Source: a bacterium BRH_c32
GTDB taxonomy: Bacteria; Bacteroidota; Ignavibacteria; Ignavibacteriales; Melioribacteraceae
Direction of reading: 5' to 3'
NCBI GenBank assembly: GCA_001516025.1
Contig: LOEU01000037.1
Coordinates: 222,237 to 286,236 of the forward strand
Length of the DNA stretch: 64,000 nucleotides
Shown here: piece by piece, positions 13,601-22,579 of the stretch
Position numbering within the stretch: the stretch's first letter is position 1
How the letters are laid out: the number at the start of each line of letters is the position of its first letter
The notes under the pieces: generated by a model
Seen by the model: the letters and a program-made list of their open reading frames with translations, nothing else
Databases searched by the model: none
What the model was told of the DNA's origin: nothing
Made by a program: the position numbers and the translations under genes

Positions 13601-15364
13601 AATTTCGGGATTTGGATATATCAATACCGTATTAAATGCACGATGATCGCCGGCAAGAAAAACTTGATGAATAAATTCAAAATCACGGAATAGGTTTTCT
13701 ATTTTTTGCGGAGATATAGTTTCCCCTTTAATGTTTTTATAAATTTCTTTCTTACGGTCTATAATTTCAATAAAACCATCGCTATCCATAGTCATGATAT
13801 CGCCGGTGCGGAAGAAGCCATCCGGCTCAAAAGTAGTATTAATATCTTCCTTGAAATATCCTTTCATGACATAACCACCTTTAATAAGTAGTTCGCCATC
13901 ATCGGCAACTTTTATTTCTATACCCGGAAGAGCCATGCCTAAAGAATTATTTTTGTAACTATTTGGCGGAGTCATTGTAATACCACCGGTAGCTTCAGTC
14001 ATACCGAAACCGCTCATAAGTTCAATACCATGTTGCTGAAAAAATAAAAATATTTCAGCCGGAAGATAACCTGCTGCCGAAAGTCCCCATTTAAGTTTTC
14101 CGCCTGTAACTTGCTTCACCGAAGTTGTTATCTCTTCCTTTGAAGCAAATTCAACATCACATATTTCATTTATCTTTTCATATAATTGCATCCATTTCTT
14201 AGGTATGCTTATGAATATGGTCGGTTTCACTCGATTCATATTATTTATCATAGTTTCAAGACTTGGATTTTCCATGAATGAATATTCAGCACCCCAGAAT
14301 ATTGCACCCATCATTTCAAAGTATCTGCCAAAAGTGTGATACATCGGCAGATAAGCCAAAAAACTATCCATGTCATTAATTTCAGGAATAGCAATAGCGC
14401 GACAGAAGCGTTTAAAAATAATATTCATATAGGTAAACATTATTCCCTTTGGTTCGCCTGTTGTGCCTGAAGTGTACATAATTGTAGCTATCTCATGAAT
14501 ATCTTTTTTCTCAAGAGAAGTATCCGATTTTTTATTCAGAAATTCACTCAGAGGCATGACCCAATCTTCTGCACTATGACCTGAAAGAAGAATTGCTTTC
14601 TTTAGAAATGGTAAATCTTTTTTTATTAATTTAATTTTTTGCAGTTCTTTTTCGTCATCAACAAAAATAATTTCAGATTCAGTTTCATTAAGGATATGTT
14701 TTATATGTCCTGATACAGTTGTCGTTGGTATCATTACGTCAACTATATAATTAGATATAGATGCGAGATCGAGCAAAACCATATCAATACTATTGTTCAA
14801 AAGGAAAGCGACTTTAGAATCTTTGTTCTCCAAATTGGCAAGGATAGATTTTCCATATTCTGTAACTAAGTTATCTAAAGTAAGCCAATTTATTTTTTTA
14901 ATTCCTTTACTGTCAATTATGTTAAATAAATTCTTATTAGAATAATCCGATACTCTTTGTTTCATTAAGTCGCTAAGAGAAAAATTACTTTTTTCTATAA
15001 GCTTATAAATTAAATCAGCTAATTCTTGAGATTTTTTTACTTTCTTTAATATCCCTGAAAGTCTAATTAAATCAAGTAACGCAGCAATATTTTTATTATT
15101 AATTTCGGAATTTTCTTGATTGAGAAGGAAATCTATTATTGGGTAAAGTTTTTCTAAATCAATACCTTCGGAAATTTGGTTGTGAAGACTAGACTTAAAA
15201 AGAGCATCGATCAATAAAGAAAAATTATCTTCAAAAAGTGAATTCTGAAATTCACCTAATTGTTTATTTATTGAATCAATGATTAAAGGATATTCATCGG
15301 GAAGAATAGATTCTTTGCCTGAATATAATTTTTCTATAAGTAATTTTATATTTATTAATTCCAT
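10643..15364 (-). CDS. Giant fusion: acyl-CoA ligase (ANL/FACS type) + unknown region + C-terminal GNAT acetyltransferase
   Basis: 1573 residues. Residues 1-150 are helical with no recognised domain. About 150-665 is a complete adenylate-forming acyl-CoA synthetase of the long-chain type: P-loop TSGTTGEPKG (298-307), FGMTEATGG (453-461), RTGD (519-522), DRKKEIYKNIKGE (536-548) and the A10 lysine region LTPKGTFKR (639-647). About 665-1425 is unrecognised; it is rich in Trp/aromatic clusters, for example GGYWDEYEFW. About 1430-1573 is a GNAT fold with the acetyl-CoA loop RYRRKGISEGLM. No signal peptide. The start lies 1 nt after the transglycosylase stop. Predicted to activate a carboxylic acid and possibly acylate a target; the substrate is unknown. 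Confidence 0.85.
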   Translation of the reverse strand: MELINIKLLIEKLYSGKESILPDEYPLIIDSINKQLGEFQNSLFEDNFSLLIDALFKSSLHNQISEGIDLEKLYPIIDFLLNQENSEINNKNIAALLDLIRLSGILKKVKKSQELADLIYKLIEKSNFSLSDLMKQRVSDYSNKNLFNIIDSKGIKKINWLTLDNLVTEYGKSILANLENKDSKVAFLLNNSIDMVLLDLASISNYIVDVMIPTTTVSGHIKHILNETESEIIFVDDEKELQKIKLIKKDLPFLKKAILLSGHSAEDWVMPLSEFLNKKSDTSLEKKDIHEIATIMYTSGTTGEPKGIMFTYMNIIFKRFCRAIAIPEINDMDSFLAYLPMYHTFGRYFEMMGAIFWGAEYSFMENPSLETMINNMNRVKPTIFISIPKKWMQLYEKINEICDVEFASKEEITTSVKQVTGGKLKWGLSAAGYLPAEIFLFFQQHGIELMSGFGMTEATGGITMTPPNSYKNNSLGMALPGIEIKVADDGELLIKGGYVMKGYFKEDINTTFEPDGFFRTGDIMTMDSDGFIEIIDRKKEIYKNIKGETISPQKIENLFRDFEFIHQVFLAGDHRAFNTVLIYPNPEIANTLFYDMTEEQKLEYYASSIVTINKFLAPFERILDFRLVMRPFNAENGELTPKGTFKRRTIESNFREVIDSMYTKTSMELKVGNYEINIPNWFLREKGCLSRDIEYSDNRLRIPEQNSSLLIQSVDGNGIIIGSYQYKTSTKKIDFQLLLTNPSLWLGNEELVSFAGNTIFDWVRQLSQKSDIDFEKSDSNIELESDYSDKVKLLKKKEEMLFIGLHYSLLLLQSNVIQDVLLGASYISDVLDNKTALVSKYAYEFLFRPKITSILENKKILIQTASKYIDITDLEKLFAINTKDDVKVFDENVIQYLCKNIKAAELITILESFIDKELLNKPEKILRSPIVLYFKMLKKYGINHPVSYEKVRQIFVKYQIMKENKELSSIAAEYRIGLREGFRSWLGANQMIAVDAETGEEYSWNDVISIEDGIDPEDASKLIEAISTTSVLREAIFLFSKGKLLRLDDIVPSGIWISFIRSYHDKSVYRISIQTRFMGSYDILLNLNKKLSPENIWEEVNWLILAGSRHYLSELVEDFGGYWDEYEFWSSKFIAGDTVHKHIQKELRRNETLSNNRVNILLPFFIWNASASYCNFWRLTGYSLILASPTPSGFIIPTHDYQSGTRVVSFSERRICTGITDFFNTFYENFVKSLLNEFPSLEIRNPWHYIFSGVLNTFGEVEGFKYILQFEEELINNSPRDTILDWIEEFKSFFAGNGFVPKQIFFAVKRFLRWSELNADADLSAQAELIYDLYNTYNLSELEEVHPEARTKFFMETVFKDSNESFKRVLNNLIQKQKNKEISKEAIIKEFFNLSSEFQLSVKENFFLTRLTYPFLKPTDTAAIIKTKAEGEERSDLVIKLFDSDGIPFYIRRPSNPKEISKLHQIFLEANLLVNFRSEHQFLVAVSERGFIIGGLFYTQMNETAIHMDKIVVSNRYRRKGISEGLMNEFSKRLKNEGYKYLTTGFFRPEYFYRFGFSVERKYTGLVKDLSNE

Positions 15365-15365
15365 T

Positions 15366-16301
15366 TTACTCTGCTATAATTTTAATGCTGCCCGGTTCAG
15401 GAATTTTAATAATATATTCCGAACCGCTTTTATTATTAAGAAAATTATCTCTAATCCATGGATTAAAATATTTTATAATTTTGTAATTAATTCCATAGGT
15501 CTTAGCGAAATCAGCAACGCTCTCGATTGAAGTAACAACCTTAACATCAAAAGTAGGGATCGGTTTATAATACTCTTCTTTATCTAAGAAGAAGCCATAT
15601 TTTTCAGGGTCTTCAAAAAGATATTTATATGCTGCAATTCTGAAAAGATAACGTGAGGTTTCTTCATTAAAAACGAGATTAAAATAATTTCTACTTTTTT
15701 GACGACTGAACTGTTTTTCAATTCCATCAAAACCTACGTTATAAGATGCAGCTGCGGCAGACCAGCTATTATACTTAGAATAAGCACTCAAAATATATTT
15801 ACAAGCTGCTTCTGTGGCTTTTTCAATATGATAGCGTTCATCAATTTCTTTATTAATTTCCAATCCAAATTTTTTACCGGTAGGTTCAATAAACTGCCAG
15901 AAGCCGATTGCAGAAGCCGGAGAGATAGCATTTGTTAAACCGCTTTCAGCAACGCATAAATATTTAAAATCATCGGGGACATTATATTTTTTTAAAATCG
16001 GTTCTATTACCGGGAACCATCTGCCTGATCTTTTTAAATAAAGAATCGCCGCAGAATGCCAATATGTATTTACCAAAAATTCTCTTTCTGCTCTTTCTTT
16101 CACTTCAAAATCATAAATAGGGATCTCCTCTCCGGCAAATATAATTTTATCCGGCATTGGAGGCATTGTAATTTTGTATTCTCTCGGAAGTTCATTCCCC
16201 TTTGAATTTTCTTTTTGACCGCCTGAAGCATTTAGAAATAAAAAGATAGAAGTAAATACAAATAATGATAGCGAAACAATAAGTGTGATTTTGTTTTTCA
16301 T
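15366..16301 (-). CDS. Lytic murein transglycosylase (SLT/MltD-like)
   Basis: Cleaves peptidoglycan between MurNAc and GlcNAc in the periplasm. 311 residues: an N-terminal signal or membrane anchor (about 5-24), then a goose-lysozyme-like SLT domain with catalytic Glu119 (VAESGLTNAIS), ASAIGFWQFI, and a later AAAASYNVG motif (compare the canonical AYNAGPG). The C-terminal ~55 residues resemble a single weak LysM-like unit (VADFAKTYGINYKIIKYFNP). It is immediately downstream of the citrate synthase terminator and one base before the large fusion gene. Confidence 0.9.
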   Translation of the reverse strand: MKNKITLIVSLSLFVFTSIFLFLNASGGQKENSKGNELPREYKITMPPMPDKIIFAGEEIPIYDFEVKERAEREFLVNTYWHSAAILYLKRSGRWFPVIEPILKKYNVPDDFKYLCVAESGLTNAISPASAIGFWQFIEPTGKKFGLEINKEIDERYHIEKATEAACKYILSAYSKYNSWSAAAASYNVGFDGIEKQFSRQKSRNYFNLVFNEETSRYLFRIAAYKYLFEDPEKYGFFLDKEEYYKPIPTFDVKVVTSIESVADFAKTYGINYKIIKYFNPWIRDNFLNNKSGSEYIIKIPEPGSIKIIAE

Positions 16302-16312
16302 AAAATTACCTT

Positions 16313-16356
16313 CAAAAAAAAAGAAAAGGTTGCATCAAATAAAAATTGATGCAACC
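16313..16356 (-). terminator. Intrinsic terminator after citrate synthase
   Basis: An 11-bp perfect inverted repeat (GGTTGCATCAA / TTGATGCAACC, 16328-16356, 7-nt loop) is followed on the minus strand by a long T-rich run (A-rich at 16313-16327 on plus). It lies 8 nt after the citrate synthase stop and should end the hpnCDE-citrate synthase transcript. The transglycosylase start at 16301 then needs either readthrough or a promoter buried in the T-run region. Confidence 0.88.
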
Positions 16357-16364
16357 GGAAATGA

Positions 16365-17672
16365 TTAAGCTTTAATACCTGCTGCTTCTTCAAGCATTTC
16401 GGTAGTTACTGATTTTGGTCTTTCGAGCGGATAACCTAATGCTCTACCCCAAACAATATTTGCGGCTACACCGAATGCTCTTCCTACACCAAATAAAACT
16501 GTGTAAAATTCATATTCTTTTATTCCATAGTGCCATTGAATCACACCCGACTGTGCATCAACATTAGGCCATGGATTTTTTGCTTTGCCTTGCTCCAATA
16601 AAATCGGAGGAACAACTTTGTATAATAGATCAACATATTTAAAAATTAGATCATCTTTCAGATACTTAAGAGAAAATTCTCTTTGAGCCATGTATCGTGG
16701 ATCAGTTTTTCTTAAAACTGCATGACCGAATCCCGGCACTACTCTTCCGCTTTTGAGTGTATCCCAAACAAATTGTCTCATCTCTTCTTCGGTAGGGACT
16801 TTGTTTCCCATTTCGTCCATTACACCTTGAATCCATCTTAAGACTTCTTCATTTGCTAATCCATGTAATGGTCCTGCAAGTCCATTAAGCATAGCAGACA
16901 TTGAATAATAAATATCGGATAAGGCACTTGCAACAAGATGACCCGTATGAGCACTAACGTTGCCGCTTTCATGATCGCTATGGAGCAAGAAATAAAGGCG
17001 GGCAACATCATCATATGGTTTATCAATTCCCATCATATGAGCAAAATTTCCACCTAAATCTAAATTAGGATCTGCAGCAATTGTTTTTCCTTCTTTATAC
17101 TTAAAACGATAAATAAAAGCAGCAATTTCAGGAAGCTTTGCCAATAGATTTAATGAATCATCTAAGTACGCTTCCCAATATAAATTCTTTGCCAAACCTT
17201 CATGATATTTTTTTGCAAAAACCGATTCTTTTTGCAGCGATAATATTGCCGATGAGAACATAACCATTGGGTGAGAATCGATTGGCATTGCTTTAATTAC
17301 ATCAAAGACATAGGAAGGCACATTTTTTCTTGAAGTAAATTCCGCTTTAACGTCTTCTACTTCTGCATCGGTAGGAATATCACCTGTTAATAGAAAATAG
17401 AAAAATCCTTCCACAGAAGGCATCTCACCACCTTCTACCTTTGGCAATTTTTCAATCACTTCGGGAATAGTTAATCCTCTAAATCTTATACCTTCTAAAG
17501 GATCTAAATATGAGATATCGGTTACCAAACATTTAATATCTCGCATACCGCCAATTGCCTGACCGATATTGACTTCGTCAAGCTTAACATCACTAAACTC
17601 TTTTACTAACCTTTCTGTTCGTGGACGCCAAGCTGCAATTTTTTCTTGAAGTTTTTGTTTTAAAGCTGACAT
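16365..17672 (-). CDS. gltA: Citrate synthase, mitochondrial (Si) type
   Basis: Condenses oxaloacetate and acetyl-CoA to citrate. 435 residues, strongly resembling the animal mitochondrial enzyme rather than the E. coli hexameric type. The three catalytic residues sit in family motifs: His270 in NGLAGPLHGLANEEV, His317 in GRVVPGFGHAVLRKTDPRY, and the Asp of NPWPNVDAQSG. HSDHESGNVSAH is also conserved. A strong ribosome binding site (AAGGAGGGG) precedes the ATG. It lies 10 nt after hpnE on the same strand, so it is likely co-expressed with the squalene genes. Confidence 0.96.
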   Translation of the reverse strand: MSALKQKLQEKIAAWRPRTERLVKEFSDVKLDEVNIGQAIGGMRDIKCLVTDISYLDPLEGIRFRGLTIPEVIEKLPKVEGGEMPSVEGFFYFLLTGDIPTDAEVEDVKAEFTSRKNVPSYVFDVIKAMPIDSHPMVMFSSAILSLQKESVFAKKYHEGLAKNLYWEAYLDDSLNLLAKLPEIAAFIYRFKYKEGKTIAADPNLDLGGNFAHMMGIDKPYDDVARLYFLLHSDHESGNVSAHTGHLVASALSDIYYSMSAMLNGLAGPLHGLANEEVLRWIQGVMDEMGNKVPTEEEMRQFVWDTLKSGRVVPGFGHAVLRKTDPRYMAQREFSLKYLKDDLIFKYVDLLYKVVPPILLEQGKAKNPWPNVDAQSGVIQWHYGIKEYEFYTVLFGVGRAFGVAANIVWGRALGYPLERPKSVTTEMLEEAAGIKA

Positions 17673-17682
17673 TACCCCTCCT

Positions 17683-18969
17683 TTAAAATGAACCGATAGA
17701 GTTTACTGCCATATGACCACTAAGAATTGCACTTTCAATTGTAGAAGGCAAACCTGTATTCACCCAATCGCCGGCAATAAACAAATTACCATAATTATTA
17801 GTTAAATTTTTTCTAAAGATCTCGGTTTTCTTATTTGGAATAAAGGTTGCCCTTTTCTCCTTAATTACTAAAAAATCGAGAATCATACTATGATTTAATA
17901 TAGGGAAATAATTTTTTAATTCCGAACAAAATTGTCCTATTATATTATTATGAGACATCCCCATATACTTTTCTGCCGAACTTGTAACTAAGGAAATATG
18001 TTTCCCCTTATTAAAAATCCAGTGTATATCTGATTCAAGAAGTGCATAAAAAGGTTCAGAAAAAATATCTTCTGCTAATTTAATATGGATATTTAAGATT
18101 GGTGAATAGTCAAATACTTTATCGAGATTAGGAATAATTTTGTTATTTGTAATCCTTTGAAATGAATATGGCGGAACAGTTGATATCAGATAATCAAAAT
18201 CAAGAATCTCTCTTTTATCTGTAATTATTTTAATAGTTTTTTCGTTTTCAAAAACCAATTCTTTGACAGATTCATTTAAGGAAATGATCCCGGTATGCGA
18301 ATTAATATACTCGATGGCCTTATTAATAAATAAATCATTAAGATTGCCAGATGCCATGTAAATACATGAAGCATCATTGCCTTCAAAGAAGATAGTCTTG
18401 AGAATTTTAATAAATATAGTAGCATCTGCTTTATCGATAGTAGTATTTAAAGCACCAATAGCAAGTACGTCCCAGAGATGCGAAATGATTTTAGGATTTT
18501 GATTTTTCTCAATTAGGAATTGCTCAACGGTTTGGTTTATATAATCATTTTCATCAACAAAAAATAAATCCAAGAAAAAATCAATAACTTTTATTCTATC
18601 TCGAATAGATAAAGCATCGAACTTGAAAATGGCTTTGGAAAGATTCAGAGGGTAATTATTTGATTCGGAATTGAGATAAAAAATTTTTCCTCCTTTATCA
18701 GCAAATGGAATTTTTAGGAAATCTTGTTTTAATAAAAATTGCTCGGAAGAGATTGTATTAATATAATTGAGGGTAGCATAGTAACAGCCGAGAATAATAT
18801 GTTGACCGTTATCAATTTCGTTTTCAAATTTGGGATGTTTTAAAGAGTATGCCCTACCTCCTAATTTAGGAGAAGATTCTAAAAGCTCAACTTTATAACC
18901 ATTTTTAAGAAGAGAAACAGCAGAACTAAGTCCGGAAAGACCTCCTCCAATAACAATTACTTTTTTCAT
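17683..18969 (-). CDS. hpnE: Hydroxysqualene dehydroxylase HpnE (FAD-dependent)
   Basis: Third enzyme of the HpnCDE route, reducing hydroxysqualene to squalene. 428 residues of amine-oxidase/phytoene-desaturase fold. The N-terminal FAD dinucleotide motif VIGGGLSGLSSAVSLLKNG is followed by an acidic Glu about 20 residues on and GGRAYS. The C-terminal FAD segment LFIAGDWVNTGLPSTIESAI is typical of the family. It overlaps hpnD by one base. A carotenoid desaturase is possible on fold alone, but the adjacent HpnC and HpnD homologues settle the call. Confidence 0.92.
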   Translation of the reverse strand: MKKVIVIGGGLSGLSSAVSLLKNGYKVELLESSPKLGGRAYSLKHPKFENEIDNGQHIILGCYYATLNYINTISSEQFLLKQDFLKIPFADKGGKIFYLNSESNNYPLNLSKAIFKFDALSIRDRIKVIDFFLDLFFVDENDYINQTVEQFLIEKNQNPKIISHLWDVLAIGALNTTIDKADATIFIKILKTIFFEGNDASCIYMASGNLNDLFINKAIEYINSHTGIISLNESVKELVFENEKTIKIITDKREILDFDYLISTVPPYSFQRITNNKIIPNLDKVFDYSPILNIHIKLAEDIFSEPFYALLESDIHWIFNKGKHISLVTSSAEKYMGMSHNNIIGQFCSELKNYFPILNHSMILDFLVIKEKRATFIPNKKTEIFRKNLTNNYGNLFIAGDWVNTGLPSTIESAILSGHMAVNSIGSF

Positions 18970-19814
18970 TAATATACAAGACTATATTTAGCCCAAACTC
19001 CAACACTAATTGCTGCTTTCTCTAATTTTCCGACTTTAATATTTTTAGAAAACACATCAAAATTTTCTTCTTCAAGTTTTATTAAAAGTTTGGAATAGAT
19101 ATGCTCCATTGCCCTTGCAGCGAACATCGATGGCTTATCTTCAAACGCTAAGGAGGAATCTGCTTTATTAAATAATGATTTTGCTCTCTCGGCTTCATAC
19201 TTCATTAGCGATACAAACTGCTCATTATACTTATTATTAATTAGATCTTTTTCAGAATAACCAAATTTTTCCAAATCTTCTTGAGGTAAATATATTCTTC
19301 CGTTATTTGCATCTGTCTTTACATCGCGGAGTATATTAGTTAATTGCAGAGCAAGTCCAAGATTAATAGCGTAATCACGAGCCGATTTATTTTTATATCC
19401 GAAAATTTCTATACACATTAAGCCGACAGTGGAAGCAGCATAATAACAGTATTTAGAAAGGTCATCAAAACTAAAATATCTCTTCTGCCTTAAATCCATT
19501 TCCATTCCATATATCAATTCAAAGAATGGTTCAATTGGGATATTAAATTGCTTAATAATTTCGCCCAATTTATTAAGAAGACCATACTCAGAAGTGCCAT
19601 GGACTAAAGCCCGTTCTAATTCGATGCGCCACTTGCGAAGACGTTCATATTTAAGATCGTCAGATTCGCTCCCTTCATCAACAATATCATCTGTCTTCCG
19701 GCAAAAAGCATAAACAGTATTCATCGCCTCTCTCTTAGGAGCCGATAATAGACTAAAGGCATAATAAAAACTGCTTTTACTCTTCTTTGCGATCTGTTTT
19801 GAATTTTCTTCCAT
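18969..19814 (-). CDS. hpnD: Presqualene diphosphate synthase HpnD
   Basis: Condenses two farnesyl diphosphates to presqualene diphosphate. 281 residues of the squalene/phytoene synthase fold, with first Asp-rich motif DDIVDE (about 52-57) and second motif NILRDVKTDANNGRIYLP. Both Mg2+-binding aspartate clusters are intact. Start and stop each overlap the neighbouring hpn genes by one base. HpnD versus HpnC is assigned from order and sequence; the canonical second motif (RDVKTD) fits the diphosphate-forming enzyme. Confidence 0.9.
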   Translation of the reverse strand: MEENSKQIAKKSKSSFYYAFSLLSAPKREAMNTVYAFCRKTDDIVDEGSESDDLKYERLRKWRIELERALVHGTSEYGLLNKLGEIIKQFNIPIEPFFELIYGMEMDLRQKRYFSFDDLSKYCYYAASTVGLMCIEIFGYKNKSARDYAINLGLALQLTNILRDVKTDANNGRIYLPQEDLEKFGYSEKDLINNKYNEQFVSLMKYEAERAKSLFNKADSSLAFEDKPSMFAARAMEHIYSKLLIKLEEENFDVFSKNIKVGKLEKAAISVGVWAKYSLVY

Positions 19815-20650
19815 TAAGCAAATATACTCTTTATCATTATTTTAATATAGTCAATTTTTTTTAAAATTGGTCTCTTATTAATCACATCATAATTTTGAGA
19901 TTCAATCTTATTAAGAATCTCCTCACCGCCAAGAATTGTCATCTTAATTTGTCTCCTAAAATTTCCCGGAAGTAATGGAATAAGATTCCGACCTTCTTCA
20001 AAATATTTCCAAGTTCTACTAACTTGATTTTTTAGCAATGAGCGAAATTCTTCATTGAAATTTTTTGATTTAAATTTTTCCGGTGAAAAATTGAATTTTT
20101 CTAATTCATCTAAAGGGATATAAATTCTATCTTTTAATATATCGCGGCTTATGTCTTGATAGAAATTTGAAAGCTGAAGAGCGGTGCAGATACTATCTGA
20201 ATATCCTTTTGCTTTTTCAGCACGGATATTAATAAACTCGAGCATAATTCTTCCAACCGGATTAGCTGAATGATGGCAATAAAAAAGTAATTCATCAAAA
20301 TCATTAAATCTCTTTTTAACGCAATCCATCTCGAAAGCATTCAATAAATCGTAAAAATATTTTGGTGTTAGATTATATTCTTTGATAGTGGAATGGAGCT
20401 CTCTCCAAAAATCATTTTCATATTTCCCTACCAAAGATTTAGAAAATGAATTTTTATATACTTCTAATTTTTTAATTCTTTCTTCATCAGATAAATTCCC
20501 TTCATCGGCAATATCATCAGCAATTCTGGAAAATTGATATAACAAAGAAACAGGTTTTCTTAATTTTTTTGGAAGGAAATAAGATATAACCGGGAAATTT
20601 TCATAATGTTTTTTCGCTAAATCCTCAGATTCCTTATAAGTATGTTCCAT
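19814..20650 (-). CDS. hpnC: Hydroxysqualene synthase HpnC
   Basis: Converts presqualene diphosphate to hydroxysqualene. 278 residues, paralogous to HpnD. First Asp motif DDIADE lies near residue 45. The second motif reads NFYQDISRDILKDRIYIP, where Gln replaces the Leu-Arg of HpnD, as usual in HpnC. First gene of the hpnC-hpnD-hpnE-citrate synthase unit. The intergenic space to the divergent 20800 gene (about 150 nt, very AT-rich) must hold its promoter, but no confident -35/-10 pair stands out. Confidence 0.9.
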   Translation of the reverse strand: MEHTYKESEDLAKKHYENFPVISYFLPKKLRKPVSLLYQFSRIADDIADEGNLSDEERIKKLEVYKNSFSKSLVGKYENDFWRELHSTIKEYNLTPKYFYDLLNAFEMDCVKKRFNDFDELLFYCHHSANPVGRIMLEFINIRAEKAKGYSDSICTALQLSNFYQDISRDILKDRIYIPLDELEKFNFSPEKFKSKNFNEEFRSLLKNQVSRTWKYFEEGRNLIPLLPGNFRRQIKMTILGGEEILNKIESQNYDVINKRPILKKIDYIKIMIKSIFA

Positions 20651-20799
20651 TTTTTTCCTTGTTTCTCAAATCAATTCCAAAAACATATATTAAAATTCTT
20701 TTTTGACCTAGTTTATTGAAGAAAATTTACTATTATTAACGTATATTATATCCTATAATATATAAATTAGAGCTTATAAATTACAACGGAATTTCAATA

Positions 20800-22572
20800 A
20801 TGAAAATAGATAAGGGACATACATTTCATATACCTGTTCTCGGAATAGGATACTCTGCCGATACTCCGGCAAAAGTAGCGAAATATGGAATATCCTCGGT
20901 AATATCTTTGGTAGATGATACATTATTAGAACATCTAAGAAAAATGTATCAAGAAAATAATGAAGAAACTTTCACTCCAATTCCGACTAAAGAAGAAGAT
21001 TCACGCGCTAAAAGAATTACGGCATATTTAAATACAATAAACAAAACTGTAAAAGACCAATTTGAAAAATTAAAAAACTCCAGATTCGAAATAGGAAGTG
21101 AATTAACAAAATATTTTGAGATGCTTCCCGACCTATCTGAACTAAAAGAAAAATATAATCAGATGTTGATTGCTCGTGGGAAAAGAAAAGAGAAACTTCA
21201 AAACTGGCTAAGAGAAAATATTTTTCACGGTTCGATTGATGTTAATATTATGACAAAGCTTGATAAAACAAATTATTCGAGCGACAACATAGAATTACCA
21301 CAACATTTTAACGATGCACATGCTGCATTAAGAGGTTTTGCGAATAGTGATTTGGAAAGTTCAATAGTTTTTTCCGCCGGTATGAATCCAAGACTTTATA
21401 ATTACTTAGAAACATTAAAAGAATTTTTACCTACAAGTGAGGGAAGTTTTAAAAAGAAAATTATTATAAAAGTAAGTGATTTTCGTTCTGCTTTTATTCA
21501 AGGGAAGTATCTTGCTAAAAAAGGATTATGGGTTTCGGAATTCAGAATTGAATCGGGACTGAATTGCGGCGGACATGCTTTCGCTTCGGATGGATTTTTA
21601 CTTGGACCAATTCTTCAAGAATTTAAGAATCGGAAAGAGGAACTATTTAATTCTATAAAAGAATTATTTATTCCTGCAATTGCCAATAAAGAATTAGTCA
21701 TAGATGAAACAAATCTAAATATTGATATTACAGTTCAAGGAGGAGTGGGAAAAAGCAGCGAGCATGAATTCTTAATTCGCTATTTCGGTGTAAAGAGTGT
21801 CGGCTGGGGGAGTCCTTTCCTATTAGTACCTGAGGCTATGAATGTTGATACAGATACTTTAGAAAGACTTAGCTGTGCAGGTGAAGAAGATTTATATTTA
21901 AGCGATATTTCTCCGCTTGGAGTACCATTCAATAGTCTAAAAGGTAATACAAAAGATTTAGAAAAAATGGATCGTTTGATAAATGGGAAGCCCGGAAGTC
22001 CTTGTCCCAAAAAATTCTTAGTTTCAAATAAAGATTACTCAGATAAACCAATATGCCCTGCTTCAATTACATTTATGAAAAAAATTAGCGATCTCAAGAA
22101 TTCTGAACCTGATTCACAAGAGCTAAATGATAAATTTAATTGGGCTGCCGAAAAATCATGTTTATGTGAAGGTTTATCGGCTTCCGTTTATAAAGCAAAT
22201 AATATACAAGCACCAAAAGGAAGCACAACAGTATCTGTATGCCCCGGACCTAACCTTGCATATTTTTCTAAAATTTCTACTCTCAAAGAGATGGTTGACC
22301 ATATCTATGGAAGGATTAATTTAATTACTAATTCAGAACGACCTAATATATTTATCAAAGAGATCCAACTCTATATCGATTATATGCACAAACGTGTTAG
22401 CGAAGAAAAACTTTTTAATACGTTTAAGAATAATATAATCGAAGGGATAAATTACTACCGTGAACTTCTTCCCGAAATAAAAGAAGAAACTGAAAAAGTT
22501 AGAGAGAGAATTAGAGAAGAATTAGAACAATTAGAACAGAAACTCTCTTCTATTGCGGTAGTTGCGGCTTAA
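20800..22572 (+). CDS. Conserved hypothetical protein, Cys-rich, possible TIM-barrel
   Basis: 590 residues, cytoplasmic by composition, function not recognised. The N-terminus (IPVLGIGYSADTPAKVAKYG) and a later GGVGKSSEHEFLIRYFGVKS segment suggest a TIM-barrel-like flavin or phosphate site. Seven cysteines fall in conserved-looking contexts: C256 (LNCGGHAF), C359, C402 (SPCPKK), C419 (ICPASI), C454 and C456 (SCLCEG), C481 (VCPGPN). These could bind an Fe-S cluster or zinc. The last ~70 residues are Glu/Lys-rich and helical, likely coiled coil. The PAP2 gene starts 7 nt downstream, so they share an operon. What reaction it performs is open. Confidence 0.72.
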   Translation: MKIDKGHTFHIPVLGIGYSADTPAKVAKYGISSVISLVDDTLLEHLRKMYQENNEETFTPIPTKEEDSRAKRITAYLNTINKTVKDQFEKLKNSRFEIGSELTKYFEMLPDLSELKEKYNQMLIARGKRKEKLQNWLRENIFHGSIDVNIMTKLDKTNYSSDNIELPQHFNDAHAALRGFANSDLESSIVFSAGMNPRLYNYLETLKEFLPTSEGSFKKKIIIKVSDFRSAFIQGKYLAKKGLWVSEFRIESGLNCGGHAFASDGFLLGPILQEFKNRKEELFNSIKELFIPAIANKELVIDETNLNIDITVQGGVGKSSEHEFLIRYFGVKSVGWGSPFLLVPEAMNVDTDTLERLSCAGEEDLYLSDISPLGVPFNSLKGNTKDLEKMDRLINGKPGSPCPKKFLVSNKDYSDKPICPASITFMKKISDLKNSEPDSQELNDKFNWAAEKSCLCEGLSASVYKANNIQAPKGSTTVSVCPGPNLAYFSKISTLKEMVDHIYGRINLITNSERPNIFIKEIQLYIDYMHKRVSEEKLFNTFKNNIIEGINYYRELLPEIKEETEKVRERIREELEQLEQKLSSIAVVAA

Positions 22573-22579
22573 TAGCTTT

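Noticed and set aside
20651..20799. TTGACC at 20703 with a -10 as promoter of the 590-residue protein gene
   Set aside because: The best -10 candidates match poorly or need a 19-bp spacer in very AT-rich sequence, so chance is likely.
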